The position numbers were made by a program, and so were the translations under genes. A DNA stretch of 64,000 bases from Bog-473 sp963817735 (lineage in GTDB: Bacteria > Actinomycetota > Acidimicrobiia > Acidimicrobiales > RAAP-2). The DNA is taken from positions 344,730 to 408,729 of the forward strand of contig CAWFPP010000001.1 of assembly GCA_963817735.1 (NCBI GenBank), written 5' to 3'. The notes under the pieces were generated by a model. It made no database searches and was not told the DNA's origin. It was given only the letters and a program-made list of their open reading frames with translations. Shown here in pieces: positions 35,700 through 43,990 of the stretch (position 1 is its first letter; the number at the start of each line of letters is the position of its first letter).

Positions 35700-35948
35700 T
35701 CAGTCCCCGCGACCCCCTCGGTTCCCCATGTGCCAGGCGTTACAGAAATCGCATTGGTACACGTTGAGATCCGCTCCGGACTCGCGTCGGCGCTCGTCGG
35801 CGGCTCCCAGTGCGGCTCGTTGCGAGGCGTAGGACGTTTTCGCAGCCCCGTCGGCCCGCCAGTGGGCGCCCAAGTTCGGGACCGGGGACGCCTCGGGGTC
35901 ACGCCAGGTGGGCTTGCGTCGGTTCCGGCGGCGGGCCATGCCCGCCAT
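35700..35948 (-). CDS. Small protein with C-terminal CDFC zinc-knuckle-like motif
   Basis: An 82-residue basic protein. The N-terminus is Arg/Lys-rich (MARRRNRRKPTW), and the C-terminal part reads ADLNVYQCDFCNAWHMGNR, a Cys-x2-Cys with a following Trp-His pair seen in small phage and actinobacterial zinc-ribbon-like proteins. The start may be ATG 35948 or 35939. It is divergent from the lsr2 gene. Function unknown; nucleic-acid contact is possible. Confidence 0.6.
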   Translation of the reverse strand: MAGMARRRNRRKPTWRDPEASPVPNLGAHWRADGAAKTSYASQRAALGAADERRRESGADLNVYQCDFCNAWHMGNRGGRGD

Positions 35949-36147
35949 TCTCGCGGCGCTGGCTGACTCGAGAGGCCCCGACGCGCCTCGGCTCGACAGA
36001 GGGGGAGGGGGGTCAAACCCGGCGCGTCGGGACCCCCATCAGCCTACGACGGCAATTCGTCCCGCAGCGCCGATTGTCCGTTTCGGGCAAAGCACCTCCG
36101 GTCATCGCCTGTTGGCCCGGCCTGCGGCGCTCTGCCACCATGGCGGC

Positions 36148-36474
36148 ATGGCCAAAACCGTCATTGTGAAGCTGACCGACGACATCGACGGCGGAGATGC
36201 TGACGAGACGATCTCGTTCGCCCTCGACGGCAGGTCCTTTGAGATCGACGTAAGTTCCGATAACGCCACCCGGTTGCGCACTGCGCTCGAGCCCTTCATC
36301 GCCAAGGCGCGAGTGCGCGGCGGATCCGTTTCCCGGCCGGCCCCGGCCGAGACGATGTACTCCAAGTTGCACGACGACGAGAAAGCCCGGTTGCGGGCCT
36401 GGGCGGACATGGCAACGGCACGCCGGATCAGCGATGCGCGCGTGAAGGCGTGGGTCGCCGCCGGCAAGCCCTAG
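36148..36474 (+). CDS. lsr2: Lsr2 family nucleoid-associated protein
   Basis: The 108-residue protein begins MAKTVIVKLTDDIDG, with ETISFALDGRSFEIDVSS completing the Lsr2 N-terminal dimerisation sheet, then a linker and the C-terminal DNA-binding helix pair (RLRAWADMATARRISDARVKAWVAA). Lsr2 is the actinobacterial H-NS counterpart that coats AT-rich DNA and silences acquired genes. ATG 36148 is chosen over longer frames because the fold begins there. The AT-richer pilus leaders nearby would be natural targets, by inference. Confidence 0.87.
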   Translation: MAKTVIVKLTDDIDGGDADETISFALDGRSFEIDVSSDNATRLRTALEPFIAKARVRGGSVSRPAPAETMYSKLHDDEKARLRAWADMATARRISDARVKAWVAAGKP

Positions 36475-36507
36475 CGACCCGCCGCTCGGGCGGGCTTCAC
36501 CCTCGAC

Positions 36508-36789
36508 CTACAGGCTGAGCAGCCCGTACGTGTTGCAGAGGCCCATGGCGTCAATGAGCAGGAACGCCGCAATGACGGCGACCACGACCGGCGCCGTCCA
36601 GCGCCGCTTTGCGCTGCGGGACACGGGTGGCATGTACCAAAGCGGCAAGGCGCCACCACCCACGACCCACGGAAGAGCTGGGTCGTCGGCGTCGTCGGGG
36701 AGCGGCGCGCACGATTCCGCACCCAGGGCGAGGGCCGTCAGCTCCTCGTCGGTCAGGGGGTCTTCGTGCAGGGAATCCTCGGGTTGCAC
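36508..36789 (-). CDS. Small single-pass membrane protein of unknown function
   Basis: From GTG 36789 the frame gives 93 residues: an acidic start (QPEDSLHEDPLTDEELTALALG), a Pro/Trp-rich middle (ALPWVVGGGALPLWYMPPVS), a basic spacer and one hydrophobic helix near the C-terminus (APVVVAVIAAFLLIDAMGL). The topology fits a small tail-anchored membrane protein. The start is uncertain. It is divergent from the DUF2510 gene, 60 bases apart. Confidence 0.6.
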   Translation of the reverse strand: MQPEDSLHEDPLTDEELTALALGAESCAPLPDDADDPALPWVVGGGALPLWYMPPVSRSAKRRWTAPVVVAVIAAFLLIDAMGLCNTYGLLSL

Positions 36790-36849
36790 CGCTTCGGAGG
36801 CTACCGTCGAAAGTCGCAGGAGCACACGCAACCCTCGAGAGGTGGCCTG

Positions 36850-37575
36850 ATGGTCGAAGAAGAGGCTGCAACCTCGCCACAATCGGGCACGGCTCCGGAC
36901 ACGGACTGGCATCCGAGAGGCGCCGCTCCGAAGGATCCCGGCTGGTACCCCATGGGGACGAGCCCGAACGACCAGTCCTACTGGGACGGCACGACCTGGA
37001 CGGGCAGGCGCCACTGGACCGTCAACGGGTGGGTCGAGGACCGCTCGTCCGCACGAGGGCGACGGATGTCGGCCAATCCCTATGCGCCGCCCGCGACGAC
37101 CCACGCCTTTGCCTACGCCCACGCCGAGTCCAGTCCGACCTCCCTGAACATCGGTGTGTTGCTCCTCGTGGCCAGCGGGATCGCCCTCATGCTCGGTTCG
37201 ATCGGGCCCTGGATCCGCGTCAGCGGTGCGGTAAGCATCCTGACGTTTCACGCCTCCCTCAACGGCATCGACCCAGGCATCTCGCAGTTGATCGGCGTGA
37301 ACGGGTACGTCACCTTCGTCGGGGGCATCGTGTTGCTGGTCTTCGGTGGCCTTGCACTCACCAACGACGAGCAGTACCTGGCTGTGCTCACCTTCGTGGT
37401 GGCCGGCGCCACTCTGGTGTTCGCCATCTACGACATGTTCCGCATCGTGCAGAAGATCTCGAACGTCCACACGTCTGCGCATTCGAACCTCAGTATCGGC
37501 GCCGGACTGATCTGCGTCCTGAGTGCCGCGGCGCTGGCGGTCATCGTGACGGTCGTGCGCCTCGCGTCCAGATAG
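36850..37575 (+). CDS. DUF2510 domain membrane protein
   Basis: A 241-residue protein. Residues about 28-55 form the DUF2510 box (DPGWYPMGTSPNDQSYWDGTTWTG), a short aromatic module common at the N-terminus of actinobacterial membrane proteins. It is followed by a Pro-rich linker and about four membrane helices. ATG 36850 starts MVEEEAATSPQ; upstream extensions read through the divergent gene. Role unknown. A strong bidirectional hairpin follows the stop. Confidence 0.78.
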   Translation: MVEEEAATSPQSGTAPDTDWHPRGAAPKDPGWYPMGTSPNDQSYWDGTTWTGRRHWTVNGWVEDRSSARGRRMSANPYAPPATTHAFAYAHAESSPTSLNIGVLLLVASGIALMLGSIGPWIRVSGAVSILTFHASLNGIDPGISQLIGVNGYVTFVGGIVLLVFGGLALTNDEQYLAVLTFVVAGATLVFAIYDMFRIVQKISNVHTSAHSNLSIGAGLICVLSAAALAVIVTVVRLASR

Positions 37576-37577
37576 CC

Positions 37578-37626
37578 GTTCGCGGAGGCCACCGACGCCG
37601 GACACCGGCGGGCAGCCTCCGCGAAC
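37578..37626. terminator. Bidirectional terminator hairpin
   Basis: GTTCGCGGAGGC (37578-37589) pairs perfectly with GCCTCCGCGAAC (37615-37626); a smaller GCCG-GACAC-CGGC hairpin nests in the loop. It lies exactly between the convergent DUF2510 and HtrA genes. Confidence 0.75.
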
Positions 37627-37648
37627 AGGGCGGAACCTTTGGTGGGCG

Positions 37649-39367
37649 CTATTGCGGCGGCCCCGACGAGAGTTGCACCGTGGCGGTGTGGGTCTGCCCG
37701 GACCCGTCAGTCCATCCGATGCTGACCTTGTCGCCCGGGTGGTAGGCGCTGATGGCGCTCGTGAGGGCATTGGCGGTGCTGATCGTCGTACCGCCCAGTG
37801 ACGTGATCACGTCCCCCTCGGCCAGGCCGGCTTCCTGAGCCGGGCCGTTGGTGACGACGCTGGCCACCGACGCCCCGGCAACGGTCGACCCTGTGTTGCC
37901 CGAGTTGCCTCCGAAGAAGCCGCCGAAGCCGTCGCCGCCGCTGTTGCCACTGTCACCTGAGCTGCTGTCGCTGGCGTTGATCTCGACGCCGAGGAAGGCG
38001 GTCTCACCGATGTGCACGGTGGACGAGCTCGAGCCCGCCTCAATCGCCCGGGCCAGGGAAAGGGCGGTGTTGATCGGAATGGCGTAGCCCTGATTCCCCG
38101 ACGACTGGTCGTTGGACTGGAACGAGAAACCGGCCGAGGCGGCCGTGTCGATCCCGAGCACCTGGCCCGAGGTGTCGACCAGCGCGCCGCCCGAGTCTCC
38201 GGGCTGAATGTCCGCGTTGGTCTCAATGAGGCCGCTGAGCTGCTCGGAGGTGCCGTCACCCTCGTCGCTGGCGGTAATCGACTGGTTGAGCGCCGTCACG
38301 GTCCCGCCCGCCGCGCTCGGCGTCCCGCCCGTGCCGCCGGCGTTTCCGACGCCGACGATGTCCTCTCCCACCGAGGCGTTCGACGAGTTGCCGAGCGTCG
38401 CCGTCTGCAGGCCGGAGGCGTTGTGGAGCTGGAGCACCGCGATGTCCTTGGTCCGGTCGTACCCGACGACGCTGGCCGTGTACGTCTTGTTGTTCCCGAT
38501 GTCGGTGACGCTGATGCTGGTGGCCCCGTCGATGACGTGGTTGTTCGTCAGGATCACGCCGTTCGAGGAGAGCACGATGCCCGTGCCGGCGGCCTGCTCC
38601 TGCTGGTACCCGAGCGTCGTGTTGATGTCGACGAGGCCGGGGTCGACCTTCGAGGCGATTGCGTTCACATCATTCGGGCCGGAGGAGTTCGACGAGCCCG
38701 AGTTGCCGCTGCCCGTGTTGCCGGTGCTTCCGGAGTTGCCGAAGGACCCGCCCCCGAAACCCCCGCCGTTCCCGAAGGGGGATCCGTTCCCGAAGGGGCT
38801 GTTCGAGGAACCGGAGCCACCCGAGGAACGGGAGCCTCCGGAACTCGAGGGGAGGCGCGTGCTGCCCGACGTCGGGCTTAAGGCCTGCGTGCTGCTCCCG
38901 CCGGTGGTCGTGGCGTGGCCGATGCCGATGCCGGCGCCGAGGACGGCCAGCGCGGCCGCTCCGGCGAGGAGGCCGTTGCGGACGCGGTGACCGGTGCTCG
39001 CCGCCGCGGGAGCCGGGGCCGCGGGGGCCGACCACATCGGGGCGCCCGGGTCTGTGGGCGGGGGGCCGCCGAAAGGCGCTGTCGGCGGGTCACCGAGCAT
39101 CGGATTGCCGGCCAGGGCACCCATGGCGTAGGTGCCCTGGGGCGGGGTCGGGCCGGTGGCCGGAGTCGCGTCCTGGGCCACGCCCATGGGAGGGGTGTCG
39201 GGCTGCTGAGGGAGCGGCAACGGTTGCTCCGGCACCGGGGGCGACGCGGCCGGCAGGGGGATGTCGGCCTCGTTCGTGACCTCAGGGGTGGGGGTAGTTG
39301 GAGAGGTCTCCGGAACCGGATCGGTCACGGGCTCCTGGGTCGTCTCGTCGTTCTGGTCCTCGGTCAT
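37649..39367 (-). CDS. HtrA/DegP-type serine protease with PDZ domain
   Basis: A 572-residue membrane-anchored protease. The first 150 residues are Pro/Thr/Asp-rich and cytoplasmic, then one membrane helix (GLLAGAAALAVLGAGIGIG), then a Gly/Ser/Asn-rich linker. The trypsin-like domain has the triad His277 (TNNHVID), Asp308 (KDIAVLQL) and Ser392 (GDSGGAL). A C-terminal PDZ domain ends the protein (GPAQEAGLAEGDVITSLGG). ATG 39367 starts MTEDQNDETTQ. It would degrade or refold damaged proteins outside the membrane. The layout matches actinobacterial PepD/HtrB proteins. Confidence 0.92.
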   Translation of the reverse strand: MTEDQNDETTQEPVTDPVPETSPTTPTPEVTNEADIPLPAASPPVPEQPLPLPQQPDTPPMGVAQDATPATGPTPPQGTYAMGALAGNPMLGDPPTAPFGGPPPTDPGAPMWSAPAAPAPAAASTGHRVRNGLLAGAAALAVLGAGIGIGHATTTGGSSTQALSPTSGSTRLPSSSGGSRSSGGSGSSNSPFGNGSPFGNGGGFGGGSFGNSGSTGNTGSGNSGSSNSSGPNDVNAIASKVDPGLVDINTTLGYQQEQAAGTGIVLSSNGVILTNNHVIDGATSISVTDIGNNKTYTASVVGYDRTKDIAVLQLHNASGLQTATLGNSSNASVGEDIVGVGNAGGTGGTPSAAGGTVTALNQSITASDEGDGTSEQLSGLIETNADIQPGDSGGALVDTSGQVLGIDTAASAGFSFQSNDQSSGNQGYAIPINTALSLARAIEAGSSSSTVHIGETAFLGVEINASDSSSGDSGNSGGDGFGGFFGGNSGNTGSTVAGASVASVVTNGPAQEAGLAEGDVITSLGGTTISTANALTSAISAYHPGDKVSIGWTDGSGQTHTATVQLSSGPPQ

Positions 39368-39740
39368 GTCTGGGATCCTCCGTCTGAGTCCGGGCGGCCC
39401 GGGCTCTCCACGGCATCCATTTGACAGGTCAGGTCTGTACGCCAGGTCAGAGAAAGTTATGACCGGGATAAATGTTGTCTGTGCGGGCTGCACGCGGCTG
39501 AAAACCCGCTTCGGCCTGCGGAATTCCTGCGGTGCGGTGTGTCGACGCGGGGTCAGGCCCGAAGCTCGGGTCCGTGGCGGGGTCTACGCTTTCTGTGGAC
39601 GATGGACACCATTGGGGGCCCCGTGGAAGCTGGAAATTTCGAAGCCGACAGCCTGGACGGCTTCTACGACTCGACCCGGCGGCGTTTCCCCTGGCGCAAC
39701 GGAGCCGAACTGCTCGGACTCGCCTGAGCATGCGGTCGCG
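39368..39740. other. Intergenic region with one doubtful short ORF
   Basis: This 373-base gap separates the divergent htrA-like and TauD genes and should hold both promoters. A plus-strand ORF of 41 residues from ATG 39602 to TGA 39727 (MDTIGGPVEAGNFEADSLDG at its start) has reasonable codon use but no family and a weak ribosome site, so I do not call it a gene. No clear operator is seen. Confidence 0.5.
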
Positions 39741-40610
39741 GTGACGACGACGAGGCGCACGTCCGTCACCGTGGCACCCGTGGCTGGCGCCTTGGGCGCC
39801 ACCGTCGTCGGTCTCGACCTGGCCCGGGTCTCCGAAGGGTCCGAGCTCCATGCCCTGCGCCGCGCCCTGGCCGAGCACCTCGTCGTCTTCCTGCCCGGGC
39901 AGGCGCTCGGGTTGGACGATCTCGAGCGGGTGACCGACCTGCTGGGTGGCCGCGACGTCACGCCCTTCGTCGATCCCCTCGAGGACCGGCCCTACGTGAT
40001 CAGGGTGATCAAGGAGGCCGACGACGCCCTCAACTTCGCCAACGCCTGGCACAGCGACTTGAGCTATCTCCCGGCACCGCCGGCCTATACCCTCCTGCAC
40101 GCCTGGGACGTGCCGGCGTATGGCGGCGACACCGTGTGGTCGAACCAGTACCTGGCGTACGAGACGCTCTCGCGTGGGCTCAGGGCGACGTTGGACACGC
40201 TGCGGGCCGTGCATTCGGCCGGCATGGCCTACGGCACGGGCGGCCTGCTCGACCAGGTCAAGGAGCTCACCTCAATGGCCATCGCCCCATCCGCGCAGGC
40301 CTACGCCGAGCACGTCCACCCTGCGGTGACGGTCCACCCGGTGACGGGCAAGCGGGCGCTCTACGTCAATCCGGTCTACACGACGCGCTTCGAGGGGTGG
40401 ACGAAGGAGGAGTCGGCGACCCTGTTGGCCCAACTGTACCGGCACAGCATCAACGAGAACTTCACGTGCCGGCTGCGCTGGTCAGCGGGGACACTGGCCA
40501 TCTGGGACAACCGCTGCACCATGCACAATGCCCTGAACGACTACTCGGGTGTTCGTCGCGAGATGTACCGCACGAGTGTGAAAGGCGCGCCGCCGCTCGG
40601 GGTCAGCTGA
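39741..40610 (+). CDS. TauD/TfdA-family Fe(II)/2-oxoglutarate dioxygenase
   Basis: A 289-residue dioxygenase. The iron site is His104 and Asp106 (AWHSDLSY) with the distal His262 (TMHNALNDY); the nearby RRE supplies an Arg for 2-oxoglutarate. The family hydroxylates substrates such as taurine, alkyl sulfates or aryloxyacetates, releasing sulfite or an aldehyde. GTG 39741 gives MTTTRRTSVTVAP, a typical opening. The substrate cannot be fixed; no sulfonate transporter is adjacent. Confidence 0.88.
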   Translation: MTTTRRTSVTVAPVAGALGATVVGLDLARVSEGSELHALRRALAEHLVVFLPGQALGLDDLERVTDLLGGRDVTPFVDPLEDRPYVIRVIKEADDALNFANAWHSDLSYLPAPPAYTLLHAWDVPAYGGDTVWSNQYLAYETLSRGLRATLDTLRAVHSAGMAYGTGGLLDQVKELTSMAIAPSAQAYAEHVHPAVTVHPVTGKRALYVNPVYTTRFEGWTKEESATLLAQLYRHSINENFTCRLRWSAGTLAIWDNRCTMHNALNDYSGVRREMYRTSVKGAPPLGVS

Positions 40611-40633
40611 GGAGCGGTTGTGTCCCGCAGGGG

Positions 40634-41065
40634 TCAGAACGTGCGCGGACGGCCCGAGGCCGACGAGCTCAGGCCCCAGTGGCAACGACGGCCGATCGTC
40701 TGTCTCGGCGCCGTGTCCGCGCCAATGGCCTCGGCCGAGAGCGCTCGGTGCAGGCCGACCCCGAGGTCACCGGGGCGTGCCTCGATCCCACGCACCTCGA
40801 CGCGCCATTCGTAGTCCTCGGACGTCAGCGCGCCGTCGGTGCTCATGATGGCGGCGTCCGGGCAAGCCTCGCGGACACGCGTCAGGAGCTCGGAGCGGGC
40901 ATCGTGGCTGTCGAGGCCGTTCTGGTGGAACGGGACGGCACTGCTGATGCGGGGCGACTCGATCACGATCACCCAGCGGGGTCCCTGGCGACAGAGGTAC
41001 AGCGTGGCGCTGTCGATGGTCCCAGCGTGCGCCGGGACGCTCCATTTGTTGCTGGGTCGCATCAT
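40634..41065 (-). CDS. Hypothetical protein
   Basis: From ATG 41065 this frame encodes 143 residues. The middle is orderly: a strand pair (SATLYLCRQGPRWVIVIES), a helix (DARSELLTRVREACPDAA) and an acidic strand (EDYEWRVEVRGIEARPGDLG). The last 35 residues look disordered. I recognise no family. The convergent position behind the TauD gene and good codon pattern support a real gene, but not strongly. Confidence 0.45.
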   Translation of the reverse strand: MMRPSNKWSVPAHAGTIDSATLYLCRQGPRWVIVIESPRISSAVPFHQNGLDSHDARSELLTRVREACPDAAIMSTDGALTSEDYEWRVEVRGIEARPGDLGVGLHRALSAEAIGADTAPRQTIGRRCHWGLSSSASGRPRTF

Positions 41066-41205
41066 GAGTGGAACGCCCAGTCGCTGGACGGCTTGCTGGG
41101 CCAAAAGGCCCATTTTCGGTCAAGTCCAGTCACGCCCCCATGGTGCCGGACCGCGCCCTCGCGTACCAGGGCCGAAGTGTTCTACTGCAGTGCCGGGCGG
41201 GTGGC

Positions 41206-41430
41206 TCAGGGGGCCCGGCGCAAGGTGATCGTGACATGGCGAACCGATGGCGGCAGGGTGACGGTGCCCGTGGCCTGATTGATCCTTCCGAGGAGGTCGT
41301 GGCCACATTGTCGACGAAGGCCGGCACCTCGAAGAGGACGGGCCCGCTGGGTGCTGTCCCATGCAGTGTGAGCGACACCGAGAGCCCGGAAGAGGTGATG
41401 CTGGACCCAGCGCGACGGCCGGCTGTTGTC
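41206..41430 (-). pseudogene. Orphan C-terminal beta-strand fragment, frameshifted
   Basis: Right after the alcohol dehydrogenase stop, one minus frame reads SITSSGLSVSLTLHGTAPSG then VLFEVPAFVDNVATTSSEGS. After a shift near 41278 another continues INQATGTVTLPPSVRHVTITL to a stop at 41206. Together this looks like the C-terminal beta domain of a secreted or glycan-active protein. There is no start and no N-terminal part, so it is probably a remnant left by a deletion. Confidence 0.4.
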
Positions 41431-41450
41431 GGAAAATTGTGGGAAGGCCT

Positions 41451-42632
41451 TCAGGGCCGGAAGACCACCTTTATGGCGTGTGACGTCGTGCGGTCGATGG
41501 CCGCCCCGATGGCCTCCCGGTAGTCCTCCAGCCCGAACTCGTGGGTCACGACCACGGCGTCGGGCAGCAGGCCGGCCGCCAGCACGTCGAGCGCCCGGTC
41601 CACCGAATGCCGCTCCGGCCCGCCGGCGAGGCCCGGTGCCGAATGCGCGTCGACGGTGTGGTCGATGGAGCCGACGAGCGCCGCCTCCTTGTACCAGATC
41701 GGCGTCAGGTCCACCTCGCTGATGCCCGCTGCGCCCAGCAGGAGGACGGTGCCGCGGTGGGCGACGGCGCGCAGCGCCTCGGTGACCGATCCCGGCGACC
41801 CCACGGCTTCGACGACGTAGGGGAATCCCCCCATCAGCATCTGGTGGCGCTTGGCGCCGACGATGCGGGAGCCGCTCAGCGCGGCCAGCTCTTCCCAGTG
41901 CCCGTTGCGAGGGTCGCCGATCACGACATGGTCCGCTCCACAGGCCGTCGCCGCGTCGGCCTGGTGCGGATGGCGCGCCAGGACGGTGACCGGGCAGTTG
42001 GGGAAGAGCCCACGCAGCGCGGCGAGAGACGCCAGCCCGATGATCCCGGCCCCCACGATCAGGACCGGTTCGCCGTCGACCGGGCTGGCCCGCAGCAGGC
42101 CGTGGCAGGCGATGGACACCGGCTCGTAGAGGCTGGCCCCGCGGTCCTCGATGGCGTCCGGCATGGGGTGGAGCATGGAATCGTGCGCCACCACGCTGTC
42201 CGCCCACCCGCCTCCGAGGTCGTGGGTGTAGCCCAGGGACCGCCCGGAGCTGACGATGCGGCTGTCCAGGTTGAGGCACGACGACGTCCAGCCGCGCGCG
42301 CAGTTGGCGCACGGCGGGTCGATCCCGCGCGGCAGACAGGGGATGCACGGGTCGATGACGACCCTCGTCCCGACGGCCACCGAACAGTTCGGCCCCGCCT
42401 CGACGACGCGCCCTGCCGTCTCGTGACCGAGGACGAAGGGAAACGTCCCCATGGTGGCCAGCGTCGGCGAAGGCCCGGTGTTGTGCGCGAACAGGTGGAG
42501 GTCGCTGCCGCAGATCCCGCCGGTCGTGACGGCGACGCGCGCCCACGACGGGCCCGGGAGCCCGGGCTCGGGTATCTCCGCCAGCGAAGCAGGGAACTCG
42601 GGGTCAACCATGTCGAACACCACCGCGCGCAT
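41451..42632 (-). CDS. Zinc-dependent medium-chain alcohol dehydrogenase
   Basis: A 393-residue MDR-family enzyme: catalytic zinc ligands in GGICGSDLHLF and GHETAG, the structural zinc lobe with CIPC, CANC and later Cys residues, and the nucleotide fold VLIVGAGIIGLASLAAL near residue 190. It would oxidise an alcohol or polyol with NAD(P)+. ATG 42632 starts MRAVVFDMVDP. It is divergent from the PhyH gene, with 62 bases between the starts. Confidence 0.88.
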   Translation of the reverse strand: MRAVVFDMVDPEFPASLAEIPEPGLPGPSWARVAVTTGGICGSDLHLFAHNTGPSPTLATMGTFPFVLGHETAGRVVEAGPNCSVAVGTRVVIDPCIPCLPRGIDPPCANCARGWTSSCLNLDSRIVSSGRSLGYTHDLGGGWADSVVAHDSMLHPMPDAIEDRGASLYEPVSIACHGLLRASPVDGEPVLIVGAGIIGLASLAALRGLFPNCPVTVLARHPHQADAATACGADHVVIGDPRNGHWEELAALSGSRIVGAKRHQMLMGGFPYVVEAVGSPGSVTEALRAVAHRGTVLLLGAAGISEVDLTPIWYKEAALVGSIDHTVDAHSAPGLAGGPERHSVDRALDVLAAGLLPDAVVVTHEFGLEDYREAIGAAIDRTTSHAIKVVFRP

Positions 42633-42694
42633 GCCGCGAGCGTAGGCGCGACGGAGGGAGGACCACCGGAGGCGGCTGGCCTAAGGTGCTGCCG

Positions 42695-43564
42695 ATGCGG
42701 GTCTCCGACGCCACCCTTGCCGAGGTGCGGGAGCGCGGCTACGCGTTGATGGAAGGTTTTCTGAGCGACGACGAGCTGGCCGGCGCCCGGGAGGCGCTCT
42801 GGCTCCACTTCCCCCGTCCGCAGGACTACTTCGCCGATCGCGATGCGTATGCCCGCTACGGGGCGAGCCAGTTTGCCGGTGTGGAGGAATTCCCCTATCG
42901 CTCGTGGGACCTCAACCGGCTCGCCGTACACCCTGATCTGGTGGACGCCGCGGAGCGCTACCTGCAGACAGCCGACCTCCATCTGTACAAGGTGGAGCTG
43001 TGGGCCAAGTACGCCGGCGCAGTCAACTATGACCAGCCGCTCCATCGGGACTATGGGAGCCACAGCCTGGTTGTCCCGCGCCCGGAGCCCCGTTACCAGC
43101 AGCTCACCACCTTCATCTACCTGTCCGATGTCACGGAGGAGGACGGGCCGACCCGCATCGTCCCCTACCAGGACGGCAAGGACGTGCCCTACTCGCCCCT
43201 GTACCTGCCGTTCGGCTCGTTGGCCGATGCCGAGGTGGCCTGCACAGGCCCGGCCGGGAGCCTTCTCGTCTACCGGACCGACATCTTGCATCGCGGATCG
43301 GACATCACCGGTTCTGGCCGCGCCCGCTTCTCCATCCTGGTCGACTTCCAGGTGCGGGGGACGACGTGGGGCGGGAAGATGGCCTGGCCCAAGCAGTCGC
43401 CCGAGCGCTGGGCCCGCTTCATCCCGCAATGCGGTGTCCGAGAGCGCGACCTCTTCGGCTTCCCTCGCCCCGGCGACCCCTACTGGTCCGAGGACACGCT
43501 CCGAGGTGTGGCCGCCCGTTATCCGGGCATCGACCTCGCGCCGTACCGAGACGCGTTGGTGTGA
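42695..43564 (+). CDS. Phytanoyl-CoA dioxygenase (PhyH) family protein
   Basis: A 289-residue Fe(II)/2-oxoglutarate dioxygenase. The iron site is His117 and Asp119 (PLHRDYGSH) plus the distal His199 (TDILHRGSD). PhyH-type enzymes hydroxylate acyl-CoA, amino acid or secondary-metabolite substrates. ATG 42695 is preferred to an in-frame GTG at 42686. The stop overlaps the DUF488 start, so the two are co-translated. Confidence 0.85.
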   Translation: MRVSDATLAEVRERGYALMEGFLSDDELAGAREALWLHFPRPQDYFADRDAYARYGASQFAGVEEFPYRSWDLNRLAVHPDLVDAAERYLQTADLHLYKVELWAKYAGAVNYDQPLHRDYGSHSLVVPRPEPRYQQLTTFIYLSDVTEEDGPTRIVPYQDGKDVPYSPLYLPFGSLADAEVACTGPAGSLLVYRTDILHRGSDITGSGRARFSILVDFQVRGTTWGGKMAWPKQSPERWARFIPQCGVRERDLFGFPRPGDPYWSEDTLRGVAARYPGIDLAPYRDALV

Positions 43565-43935
43565 GCGGTCAGGGACACGCACGGGTCGAGCTCCGGCGTG
43601 TCTACGACGGCGATCTGGGTCGGGGAACCCCGCGCATCCTGGTCGATCGCCTGTGGCCCAGAGGGATCGCCAAAGCCGACGCCCCATTCGACGAATGGGA
43701 AAAGGACGTTGCGCCCAGCACCGAGCTTCGGCGCTGGTACGGGCACGAGCCGTCGAAGTTCGAAGCGTTCGCCCGGCGCTACCGGGAGGAACTGGAACTG
43801 CCGCCGGCCAACGACGCGGTGGCACGCCTGCGCTTGCGTGCACAGAACGGCGGCATCGTCCTGATCACTGCGACCCGCGACGTCGAGCACTCCGGCGCCG
43901 AGGTACTCCGCGGCGAGCTTCTGCAACAGCTCTGA
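43561..43935 (+). CDS. DUF488 family protein
   Basis: A 124-residue protein with the DUF488 marks VELRRVYDG, GTPRILVDRLWPRGI, a WYGHEPSKFEAFARRYREEL helix and a terminal ITATRDVEHSGAEVL segment. The family is widespread and uncharacterised, with possible redox or nucleic-acid links. GTG 43561 overlaps the PhyH stop by GTGA. Confidence 0.87.
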   Translation: MSGQGHARVELRRVYDGDLGRGTPRILVDRLWPRGIAKADAPFDEWEKDVAPSTELRRWYGHEPSKFEAFARRYREELELPPANDAVARLRLRAQNGGIVLITATRDVEHSGAEVLRGELLQQL

Positions 43936-43990
43936 TCGAGGTGGCATCATTCCTTCCAATGCCCGATCCGACGACCAAAGGACGACGCCC

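Noticed and set aside
39602..39727. A 41-residue plus-strand ORF upstream of the TauD gene
   Set aside because: The ribosome site is weak and there is no family or partner; it may be a chance ORF in a promoter region.
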